DNA of 64,000 bases from Eremophila alpestris peregrina (taxonomy: Eukaryota > Chordata > Aves > Passeriformes > Alaudidae), in assembly GCA_009792885.1 (NCBI GenBank), contig WMCF01000205.1, positions 186,001 through 250,000 on the forward strand. The letters run 5' to 3'. The notes below the pieces were generated by a model. The model was given only the letters and a program-made list of their open reading frames with translations, searched no databases and was not told where the DNA came from. Both the position numbers and the translations under genes were made by a program. Below are positions 34,801 to 45,420 of the stretch, piece after piece; position 1 is the first letter of the stretch; every line of letters begins with the position of its first letter.

Positions 34801-35436
34801 TAGGTTTTAATTTGTGCAAGTTAAGGATACTTCTTTTTTTTTTTTTTAATGAGACTTGATGAAGAACAGCTACAGGAAAATTCATACTAGCAAATTTATT
34901 TTAATTCTTTCCACTTGCCAAATGTCTCATGTGGGTTCAGTGATGGTGGTACAACAGTTACTCAGTCAGGTTTGAAAGAAGCTGGTGATAGGGTAACTCA
35001 CGAGTCTTTATCAAGTGGAAAAAGCATGAGCCAGTCTGAGGTAAAGCAGCAGATCTGGTTTTCAGCGTAGGAACTCGTGTGTGTGTTTGTAACAGGGCAC
35101 TATTTCCACTGGCTGATGTCAGTGCTGCTGTTAACGAGCTGCCCACGGTGCTCTCAGATCTGTCCCACACCTCTCTGCCCGCAGGCTGCAGCCCGTGTGA
35201 GGCTGTGCTGGGCTGCACACGGAGCTCTCGGGCTGTGCCCAGCATCAGGGGCTGACATGGACCGAGCGCCTCTGGCCGGGCTGCTGCAGGGCAGAGACAG
35301 GCCAAAAAAAAGCTTGGTCCCATTCTCTTCTGTAGGGGCAGGGGCTTCAGGTCAAGGCTGTGAGCTGCTCCTCCTCCTTGTCAGAGAGGGAAGCCAGGCG
35401 ATTCCTTATCCTCTAGGACACTACCAGAGACTGCTT

Positions 35437-35713
35437 TCTGCTCCCAGCACCCGATAGGACAAGGGGGAGTGTTTGTGAACTGAAAGAGGGTGGGTTTAGA
35501 TTGGACACAAGGAAGACATTCTGCCCTGTGAGGGTGGGGAGGCCCTGGCACAGGGTGCCCAGGGAAGCTGTGGATGCCCCAGCCCTGGCAGTGCCCAAGG
35601 CCAGGCTGGATGGGGCTCTGAGCAGCCTGGGATAGTGGGAGGTGTCCCTGCCCAGGGCAGGGGGTTGCAATGACAAGATCCTTTCCAAACCAAGCCATTC
35701 TGTGATTCTATGA
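35437..35713 (+). mobile_element. CR1 LINE 3' fragment
   Basis: The longest CR1 piece in the window. Diagnostic blocks in order: 'gataggacaaggggg', 'aactgaaagagggtgggtttagattggacacaaggaagacattct', 'gtgagggtggggaggccctggcacagggtgcccagggaagctgtggatgcccc', 'aaggccaggctggatggggctctgagcagcctggga', 'ggtgtccctgcccagggcag' and the tail 'ccattctgtgattctatga'. 5'-truncated and non-coding. Confidence 0.95.
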
Positions 35714-35909
35714 TCAGTCCTGCCATGTCGAGGCTAGGGTGGCTTTAACTTGAAGCAATACACCTGCTATTATCCAGCTCAGATGAAATGGGGATGGGGC
35801 TAACTGGGAAGCTCAGGGGAAGAGTGCATTGAATTATTTAATTTCTACACTGTTTGAATACATTTTTCCAATACATTTTTCCTTCCTAGATAGTTGTTTG
35901 AATTCCACC

Positions 35910-35917
35910 CCCCCCTT

Positions 35918-35949
<32 letters not shown>

Positions 35950-35950
35950 C

Positions 35951-35987
<37 letters not shown>
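35910..35987. repeat. C/T homopolymer blocks
   Basis: Alternating long T and C runs (C7 T3 C, T about 29, C9, T about 29). Low complexity; likely unstable and error-prone in assembly. Confidence 0.9.
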
Positions 35988-35990
<3 letters not shown>

Positions 35991-36189
35991 CTTATAGAAG
36001 AGATTGAATATCAGAGCTGGTCTTAGCTTGCTCATAATGTTTTCTCTTGAATTCTCTTTTCAAAGTTTTTTTGTGCCATATTAGATCTGCCTGAATAAAT
36101 TGGCTTGGAAAACTAACAAAGCATTAGGACACTGAAAAACTGGCTGCACACAGAAGAGAGTTCAGACACTTGAAGTAAATTCAGGAGTT

Positions 36190-36500
36190 TCAGGATATGC
36201 ATGCATGTTGTGGGCGAGGGGAAATGAGTTAATTTTCTATATTCCTAACTTGTTCCTTTCTTCTCCAGCACTGTTTGCCTGGGAAAACAATGATTGCCTT
36301 TCAGCCTTTTCTTCCCTTTCAAAGAACGGGGATTTAGTCAATGGGACTATTTACATGCAAAACCTGAAGCATATGCATAAGTGCTTGCAGGACCGCGGCC
36401 TTTCATTGTCGCTAAAGCAGCGCTGCTTTCCGGTGGCAGATGAACTTGTCATTTTAAAACTCGTAATAAACAAAATTAAGTCATTGCGGGCAGGTAATTA
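36190..36500. promoter_or_regulatory. Candidate regulatory element with POU- and SOX-type sites
   Basis: The patch contains the palindrome ATGCATGCAT (36197-36206), AACAATG (36286-36292), ATGCAAA (36355-36361), ATATGCATAA (36371-36380) and CATTGT (36404-36409). These are octamer/POU-like and SOX-like motifs within about 210 bases, followed by an AT-rich homeodomain-like end. A 98-codon open frame crosses it, but no family is recognisable. I infer an enhancer-like element. Confidence 0.35.
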
Positions 36501-39500
36501 GGCTTAAGAAAAATAAACAAGCTTCAGGGAGTTTAAGAAATGTTTTCCTCAACCCCCCAACTGAGGAAAATGAGGTACTGTCCTTTGGAATAATACAGAA
36601 GTGCAGAAATAGACATATTGAAATGAAGTGGGGCAAAACCGCTCCTGGTTGTGTTGAAAGCAAAACATTGAATAAGATGCTGAGGGAGTTGGATTTTCTC
36701 TACTTAGTTCACACTCAGCTTTGACTTATTTTCCTGCCCGTACCGGAGAGCTGCAGATACCTCAGAGCTTTGCTGAGCAGCAGAAGTCTGCTGTGTAAAG
36801 CAACAACAAAAGCTCGACAGCCAAAATTTCTAGCCCCTCTGCTGTCATTCAGCCTGAGAGCTTTTATTTTCTTCTTTGGGTAGATTAGCCAAAACACTCT
36901 GTTTCTGTTGAGTTTGGTGGCCTCAGAAGAGAACTGATAAGGGAATTTGCTTACCAAGGTGTATGGTGGAAATAACTGTGAGTGTGAGGATATGCTGCAA
37001 TGCTCATGCTCTTGTTAAGGCTCCTTGAGGCGAGAAAAGCTTTGCTGTAGAACGATTTTCCATGTAATCTTCATGTTGAAAGTATCCTACTTGAATTGCA
37101 CTGGGATCTAATTCCAAACATCCATGTTTTCCTTGGGAATAAATATTCAAGCCTGAGGTAGGCTTGAATCCCTTGAAAACCCCTGCCTTCCTAGAGAGCC
37201 TCTGTGCCTTGCTCAGCTCCCACCCTCATGGCAATAACCAAAGCCATTCCCAATAAAACCGAGGGATCTCTGTGCTCCTTGCCACGAGCAAGGGCTCTGT
37301 GTCCTGTACCCCTTGTACAGGCACTGAGCAGTTTCTGAAAGCTAAACAAATAATAACCCTATCTAAATAAACCAATTTCAAATGGTAGCAAATAAAAGAG
37401 GGATACAATCATGTGCTCCTTCGCCTGACTAATGTTTCTATGTGCTCAGCCCTCAGTCTTATTGCCTTTATGAGATTTACATAAATTAGTCATCACATTT
37501 TTAATTTTCCTTTTACATATGTATGGCTGTTAGATGAGTGTGAAAAAAATGTCGTGAGTATCTGAGGTCTATTTGCATTAGAATTTCCAGTGGAAATGTC
37601 AAGTATGACCTTTCCCTTGTCCGGGTGGCTAATCCCATTTGAAATTCCTGCCATGCTCCTAGGGAGGGGTCACTGCGCTGCTGAATTCAAGCCCAGGACC
37701 TGCTGCAGCCTCTGCTCCTCCTCTTCCTCCCCGAGCTCCAGGGACGGAGCTGGCAGCCCGCAGAGCCCGGCTGATGCTCGGCCTGGCCGCGGGTCACTGC
37801 CATCTCTGCTCCCCAGTTATGGGGATAAAATGTGTTATTAAGAGTTCTTTCTTTTTCTGCTTTCTCCCCCCCCCCTTCCCCTTCTTTCTTGGCATGCTGT
37901 TTTTGGAGGGTTTAAAGAACATAAAGGAAAGATGCAGCAGATTCATGGTGACTTTTGAAATACAGGAATGGCGATTTGGAAATTTTAGGGCAGAAAAAGA
38001 AGACTTTTTTGCACATGAACAGGAAAAAAAGGCAAGGGTTAAGATGTATGGGGGTTCATAATGGGTAAAGGATGCACCTTTCATGATGAGGGAGCTTAAG
38101 CCTTCCCTTGTGGATGAAAATCAATCTGGAGGCTGTAAGCAGGTGCAAATATATTGGCACAATATCCACATGTAATAAACTAACCCTTGCTTTGCCACAA
38201 TTTCCCATTAGAGGAAGTGCCTTTTGATATCTGCTCTTGGGTTATAATGTCTATTTCTATCGCTGTGACTTTTTAATCCTGTTGTATGCTGAAGGGATTT
38301 GGAAGTAAAATTTCCTGCAGCCAACAAGAAAATAACTTTTATAACCTTGCTTATCTCTAATTACATTTTATTATTTTTTAGATGTTAGTTTATTTAAATA
38401 TTTACTTTGGGAAATAACCATCAGAGATTAGTTCTTGGTTCCTGTAGTCATGTGGGCATTGTCTGTTTATGGCTCCTTTCTGAACCAGCCCTCAGTCAAA
38501 TAATTTTCTACCAGACTGGAGCTGTTTTGGCAAGAACAAGAAGCACTGGAGCCTTTGTAATCAGTTCCTGACATTAGAGATAGTACGGCGAGTTCCTGGG
38601 CCTCCTTCATCTTACATAAAGTTTGATTAAAGCACAAAGCCAAGATAGTGGGAATGCCAAACTTGCTCCTAATTCTGCTGCCAGACTGCTCCACGAGCTG
38701 TGGCAAACAACCCATTTATAATCCCCAAACTTTACACCCCTCTATGAATTGACAGTAATTCCCCGTAATGTGTGGAGGAGGCTTGGGGAATGGAGATTCT
38801 TAGGGGGAAAGAAAAATTAACTCCGCAAATAAAATTCAACAGCAGGTTGTGTAACACTGTTGGGAACTCGTGCAGCCCACTCCTGCTCCTGGTGGGGATC
38901 TGGTGCCCATGGGATGCTGAGAGCTGTTCAGAGCCTCTCTGCTCCCATGCCTCAGGGACAGCTTCCCACTGCAGTGTGTAAAACCAGCACGCTGCAGTGA
39001 CTGTGTGACAGCAGGATGTTCCCTCTGCATGACCCAACTGGCCACCACGCCAACTCAGCTATTCCCTTTGCTGCCTAAGAGGATCCTCTTCCTGCAGCAC
39101 CTGACTGAAATTGGTCCCAGCACCTTCATTGTGCCTGAAGTCTGAGCATTTTTAGTGTTTTGGTGGGTGATCTGTATTCAGATACAGCACAACCTTCAGA
39201 GCTTTTCCTGAGGAAGTGACTGTGCTGACACACAGTTTATCTGCTGAATAGGAAAAAATACAAATAAGAAATGTATTTAACCGGGAGGTGACTCAGTGTG
39301 TGACAGGTGGGATGCTGGTTACATATTTTCTTTAAGGAGTGGTAAAAGATGACAGGAACAAATCTGTCATGTCCTGCCAGGGTGTGTACAATGTGGGCCA
39401 TGTGAATCAATATACTACAAACACGGACACATGGTGGGTGGTTCTAAACTCAGCAGTCTGAAATCACTGGGGGCTGAAGCCAAGGTCTTCAAGCACCTCC

Positions 39501-40951
39501 TGCCCTGATGCACTGGCTGGATGTCTAAGCAAGCACAATCAGGACTGAGTCCAGTGAAAGCAGGGCAACTTCCTTTGGGAAAAAAAAAAAAGTCTTGTTT
39601 CATCATGTTCTGTGTGTGTTTATCTGAAAACAGAACATATTCTTGAAGTGACTAGTTATTGTCGGCCAACATTCTCTGAGTCAAGAGCGCTGCCTGCCTC
39701 TCTGGGGAGCAGCAGGGCCTGCTGCCAGCACAGCACCTGGAGGGAAGTCTGAGAGGACTGTGGACATGGCAATTCCCCTTCTGTCTCTCTGAAAGTCTGG
39801 GTGTGATATATCTGCAATTTGTGCCACCAGCCAGACAGGCCAGCACACCCCACAGCTGAGAGTGCAGGGCAAACACCAGCTCATTAAAACTGTACGAAAT
39901 ACATTTTTTTTAAAAGCGGGAATCTTTGATATCACTGTTAAGTTTGTCAGGCCTTTCTGTGGAACAGAGGAGAAAGGAATTCTTAAAGGTTTGAAAGCTG
40001 AGCTTACCCTGCACAGCCAGCAGTGGGAATGGCTGCTGTCCCATCCTTTTCCCCTTGGACTCCCTCATGTCCACCTCTGGTACCCCACACTGCTCCTTCA
40101 GGAGCAATCTGATGGGGATGGTTGCTCTAGTGCCCCCAGCCCCTTGGCAAATGTCTTTTTGCTGCCTGGTCCTTCCTGTGAGCTCTTATGAGTATTCCCC
40201 ATGTTGGACAGATGGCTCCAGCCAACTGGTGTCATGGGAAGTGTTCTCACGTCCTCAAATCTTTCCGTAAGTCTCGCTTTTCCTTCAACACAGAGCCTGC
40301 TTCCTTATATAGGAAGTTGCACTTAGAAGTGCAACCTCCTGTGAAGATTTAGGAGCCTCTCCAGGCTGCTGTATCTCTTCCAGGCACTGTGCTGATACAA
40401 ACAGGCTGGGTTTCTGATGCTGTGGAGACCTTACAAGGTAGTGGCCAGAGCCTCAGCAATAAAACCCTTCTGCTTATTAATGGCTTCCTGCAGCTTTCAC
40501 ACACTACGATCCAGCTGAAAACAGCCCTTCTCCAATAACACCATTTCCAGTGGCTTCACCCATGTGCATTAAAAATCCAGGTCAGATCAGAAATATTCTT
40601 TAATGCCACATTAGTAACAAACACTTCATGATATATCAGTTAAATGGCATGGGTGTGACACGATGTGATTGTACTTCAGGGAAAGCAAAAGACAAATAGG
40701 GTCATAAACAATTTTTATAGTGCTGGGAGTGGGAAGAGAGAATTTAACATTCTAAGGCATAATATTACATTTGAGCTTCGTATCTATCCCCCTCCCCTTT
40801 ACTCTGGTCTCCTGAGATTGCTGTACCATGGATCAGCGCTGTAAATCAGCAATCCTCTGAATGGCCAGGTAAAATACTAAAATACTCCAGACTGGGGGGT
40901 TTTCTCTTGGTATGATGAGTGGTAAAATTAACTTCCTTCACTTATTTATTT

Positions 40952-40967
40952 ATAATTAATTAATTAT
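40952..40967. promoter_or_regulatory. 16-bp perfect AT palindrome ATAATTAATTAATTAT
   Basis: Self-complementary over 16 bases and composed of overlapping TAATTA homeodomain cores. It lies in AT-rich DNA, so chance is a real alternative. Confidence 0.35.
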
Positions 40968-43245
40968 GGTCTTTCTGAGGAAATAAGGGGACTAGAAATG
41001 AGGGGTTTGCTGTTGTGCCCTGGCTGAGGAACAGATATCACCGGTGTCACTGGTAATCTCTGAGATCTGACCTGTACCAACACAGCTTGAGTGGAATTCA
41101 GGTGTAGGCCATTGCCTTCCTGGCTCACTTGGATAAACAGGAGCTAATTAATCATCATGCTGGCTTGTGAGGTCACTCTCAATCCAGGGAAAAACTCCCC
41201 AATTCTGACCTCATAAAGGTTTAAGTCCTAATCTGTTAATTCCGTCCGCAAGAGACCTCTCCATGTGTTCAGAATTGAGGTCCAAAGCTGCCCCCAAGAC
41301 ACAATATTTGACAAATGCTGCTAAGTACTAGATAAAATAAATAATAGATTGCATGACAAGTAGGGGTTTTTTTTAGATTTCTCTATTTTATATTACTGTG
41401 ATTTCAAACGTGTGGTTAAGCTTATCAGATTTCTAAAAATGAACGTTCTATAAAAATCACACTGGGCCCCTCAGCTGTGTTTTCCTCTATTATTTATAGA
41501 CAAATTGAAAACAAATGGTCTTCTCTCTTTCAGAAAAAAACAAAAAAAAAAAGCACAATGAAATGGAAGCAGCTGTCAGAATGTGCTTTTCCTCCCTAAG
41601 TCATCTGCAACACAAACTAAATCAGAGATGATTTCCTTTAATCTGAAGTGCGCTGCCATTTAATGGTGGTTTCGGTGGCAGTTCCAGGGAAGCTGAAGGG
41701 AAAAGTGTCAAGACTGTGGCAATGGGAGAGAGCTCAGAGGCCCTTTTTGGGCCATGCCACATCAGTGCAGTGCTGTACTGTCAGAAGGGGTGTGAAGGAG
41801 ACTCCTTGCTTGTTAGAAAACAAGATACACACATTTAAGGGGTGGATAGTGTGGAGCCAGATCCATGCCTCCAAAAGGGGACCTATGCCTCATGAAATAT
41901 CTGAGAAAGGATTTGGAGCTCAGAGGGGACACAAGTGTACCTAATGCACCAGAGTACAGCATTCCCTCTAGCTGCCTGTGCTTTTAACAGGATGTTGAAA
42001 GATGGGAGAGTGAAGAAAGCTTGGGAGCTGGTTTAAAGGCTTGTGTTTTGCACGGAGAGAAAGAGATCAAGAATTCCATGTATTTAGCTTATCACAAAGA
42101 AAGGCTGAGGAGTGACTTGATTACAGCACTTTAAACGCCTTTGTGGAGAGGAAATATGTACTAAAGGGCTCTGCAATTTAGCTGGCTAAGTCACAAGACT
42201 GAACTTGAAACCAGAAAACTCAGAGCACAGGCATGTATCTTTAGCAGGGATGTTTAATAACCACTATAATAAACCATCAAGGAAAGTGATAAATTCCCTA
42301 GCTCCTGATTTATTCAGGTCAGGGCTGCAGCCCTACTTGGAAGCAGTGCTTAAACCAAACATGAGCTGCTGGGATGAGCAGGGAGGTAACTGGGATTAAA
42401 TGACCTCGAGTGCAGTCCATTGCAATAGTAGATGGCAGCCTGAACCTGCTGTGAAAATCACCTCACAGAACAGGGCCACAGAGCAAAGTGTGACATCACC
42501 CTTAGAAATAACTCCACAGGGCACTGGCAAGTGTTATATAACTCCTGGCTGGATCACGGGACTACTGTAATTCTTCCGGGTTTAGGTCCTGTTGGAAAAG
42601 GTCCAGCTCGAGCTTTTACTCCTACCCCGACTTCACACTCAGACATTCAAACTTCTATTAGCAAACAAAACCATCTTTACTTGGATAGGAAAGAAAGCTG
42701 CTCATTTTTATGATAGTTACCTTTCATGAAATAAGAGCACAAACTTTATTAAAACAAGCATCCTTATAAAAGCTCTGGTACCAGAGGAGCTCGTCTGCTC
42801 GGGTTTCCTGAGTGTCTGTCTGCCTCCAGACAACCTTCTCTGTGAGCCTGCTGAGAACAGTGACTGCATGGAAGCAAGCAAAAGGTGGTAGAGTTTACAA
42901 TGGGAGGGGCAAGAAATCAAGATGATGAATGAATGCTTTGATAGCGTGGAACACCATTAAATTTCTGAAAGCTGAAACAAGGGCAACAGGGAAAAAAATA
43001 GAAATCCACCTTATAACCTTTGATTTTAAAATAACCCTGGGTGTGTGGCTTGCAAGGTGTCTCTATTTCTGAATTTTAGAGGCTTCAAGGACTGAAAGCC
43101 TTCTGCTGATCTGATTGCATTTTGTGTGCTCCATAGTGTCCAGCTTTTTATCCCATCTCCAAGGAGCACCACACTTAATCTGTATAAGTCCAAGTTAGCT
43201 CTATGAAGGCCTAGACTGGGAAGAACTCTGACATCCCCTTACACT

Positions 43246-43280
43246 GTCATTAATTAAAAAAGAAAAAAAAAATTAATGAC
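43246..43280. repeat. 10-bp inverted repeat around an A-rich loop
   Basis: GTCATTAATT (43246-43255) and AATTAATGAC (43271-43280) are exact reverse complements separated by 15 bases that are nearly all A. Could form a hairpin or present paired homeodomain-type ATTAAT sites. Confidence 0.7.
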
Positions 43281-44488
43281 TTTTCAGCAGCAGAGACTCT
43301 GTTGCTCTCCATGATCCAATATCCAAACTCTGAACGAGTCATCCCTCAGTGGCATCAGCTGCATTTTCACAGTGCTTTAGTGAAAATATGGTGGTGTCTC
43401 CTGCTTCCTTCTTTCCACACAGGGTTGAACAGAATAGGATTATGGCCTTCAAAGCACAATCCCCAGCTTCTAAGCAACATGCAGTCTGTTGATACTAGTT
43501 ACTCACATATTGTAGCAGTCCTACGTGATTATAAATGACTTGTTATTTTAGAGACAGGAGCTTGAGTAAGAGTGATGAAGCAAGCTAATTAATGCTTTAG
43601 AATGGATATATGTAATCATGTTACTTGGAGAACATTCAGCATGCTCTGAAGCATTGTCCAGGGTTACTGTCAGGAACAGGGTGCTGTCAGGGACAAGCAT
43701 GTGGCCAAAAGGAGCTGTTGTGCTGATAACGTGTGGCAAATCCTGTCTACCTTCCAAGAAAAAGGAATCAAAGTTAGAGCTAGGTAGAAGCTGAAATATC
43801 TTATCTAGATAAGGCGCTTCTATTTTATTTTTGGATCTTTCTGGCAAAGCCACACAGTTAATGACCATGGCTGAAGAAAAATATCCATTAGCACAGTGCT
43901 ACTGTGTGGTATGCACTCCATAGCCATTACTTTTAGAAATCACTTAGTTTAGGGCACTTCCTTGTGACTTTTCTCTCAAACACACCCTATTAACAATACA
44001 CTTTGTCTCTGACTGTATTGCAGCTGATGATAAACAGATGGATCTCGGTCACTGGATGAATATGAGAAAGCTGCTGGAGCATGGCATGGTTCGTATTCCT
44101 ATCCAGCTGCCTTGGGCTTCTGTCCTCTTGAAACCCTGCTGAATAGTGAAGGCTTCTAATTAGAGTGAGGTTGAGGGTCTCTTTCTGGCCATATATCACT
44201 TTCTTTGGCAGGGCTTCCATGGACTTGCAAGAGGGAAAATGCACGAGGCTGTCAAAACAGTGTCTTCTTCAGAGTGACCTGAAGAAAAATGGGGCTTGTG
44301 TGAAAGCTGGCTCTTTGGGAGGGGGGTGGGGAAGGGAAAAGATGAAAGAACGATGGTGAAAATCGTTGGCATCTTCCCTAAAGCAGCTCCAGGCATGCTG
44401 ATGGGCTTGAAATGATGCTGCGAGTCACTGAGGACACAACCCAGTATCACAGGCTGCAGCACAACGTGCACATGTGCGACCATTAAGT

Positions 44489-44510
44489 GGTGGTCTCTGG
44501 TGGTCTCTGG
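44489..44510. repeat. 10-bp tandem duplication (GTGGTCTCTG x2)
   Basis: Two immediately adjacent copies of GTGGTCTCTG followed by G/GATG. A minor local duplication with no evident function. Confidence 0.8.
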
Positions 44511-44929
44511 ATGCTTGAATTGTGTTTTGGGCTCTTTTAAGACTTTTTTTGTTGTTGTTGGTTGGTTTGGATTTAAGGATAACTTGAAGGGGTTTGTTTT
44601 AATGTTAAAGTTCCCTTTTGTGGCACTAAGGTCTAATGCAGCACATAGTGCCACTGTGGTGAGAGGATTTTATCTGTGTGAAGTTATGTGGTCTGAGGCG
44701 ATTTTAATTGCACCAAAATCTGTAGAAAGTAGACTTCTACGCAGCTGATGCCTTGTGAGGCTGGAATGGAGCCCTGGCACAGCCTAGATGTGCCAAAAGC
44801 ACCCGCCAGCCTCTTGGAGAAGAGTTTTTTTTGTCCCACTTTTTAGAAAGCGATGGCCATAGCGAACAAAGTGCATATTGCGATAAGAGAAATCAGAGCC
44901 AGCGGCTGCACTCGGGGCATTATTTGCCC

Positions 44930-45420
44930 GCTTTCTGACTGAGGGGCTGAGCCCACCTCACCGCAGAGGTGAACACAGCGTTCTCCCCCTCACGCTGCCT
45001 CCCCTCTCCGGGCGCGGGTGTGGAGCGTGCCCACAGCGCGCCGGTGCCGGGCGCTGGCGCCATTTCCCTCGCGGCGCGCGCCCGCCTCAGGTGGCCCCTC
45101 ACGGCGCGCGCCCCCTCAGGTGCCCCGTGAAGGCGCGCGCCCCCTCAGGGCTCTGAGGGGCGGCGGGAAATGGCGGCGCGAGCTCCCTCAGCCGCCCGCG
45201 CAGCCTGAGGCGACCCGCGGAGGTGCTGAACCCGCCGTGAAAATGGCTGGAATTGGGCGCTTTCCAGCAGCCTTCTTCCCCGGGACCGCACGGGCAGGCG
45301 TGAGAAGCCCGGTCGCAGCTTTGTCTCCCGTGCCATTTCGGTGCCACGGTGCCCAGCCGGCTGCACAGGGCTGAGGTGATGCGCGGAGGTCCCCTGTGGG
45401 GAGGGCGGCGCCCCAGATTT
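44930..45420. promoter_or_regulatory. Orphan CpG island, probable promoter
   Basis: A compact block of very high GC and CpG content about 26 kb downstream of SPRY1, with a weaker GC shoulder to about 45840. It includes GGCGGGAAAATGG-type E2F/YY1 sequences: 'ggcgggaaatggcgg' at about 45161-45176, 'aaaatggctgg' at 45240-45250, and 'gcgccatttccctcgcgg' at about 45056-45074 on the other strand. YY1-type motifs cluster at the starts of CpG-island genes, so a divergent promoter is plausible. Open frames on both strands (for example 45018-45374 + and 45145-45693 -) have no recognisable domain. A long non-coding RNA promoter is my preferred reading. Confidence 0.6.
45072..45160. repeat. GC-rich tandem array, about 3 copies of 29-30 bp
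   Basis: Units begin GGCGCGCGCC at 45073, 45103 and 45132, and each continues into CCCCTCAGG or CGCCTCAGG. The last two share the 16-mer GGCGCGCGCCCCCTCA. Period is 30 then 29 bases. The array lies in the centre of the orphan CpG island and repeats a GCGCCCCCT core that partly resembles the CTCF motif. Confidence 0.85.

Larger units (their letters stand above)
20641..44920. other. Gene-free region downstream of SPRY1 (proximal part)
   Basis: No coding exon is supportable. All open frames are short, unsupported by splice context and not recognisable. The sequence is mostly AT-rich single-copy DNA with few repeats: CR1 pieces at 34.74 and 35.44 kb, homopolymer tracts, and an assembly gap at 33938. 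Compact motif-rich patches at about 24.5, 33.0 and 36.3 kb are listed separately as candidate regulatory DNA. Human SPRY1 is also followed by a long gene desert. Confidence 0.7.

Noticed and set aside
36205..36501. 98-codon frame in the POU/SOX patch
   Set aside because: No family recognised and the motif content explains the sequence better as non-coding regulatory DNA.
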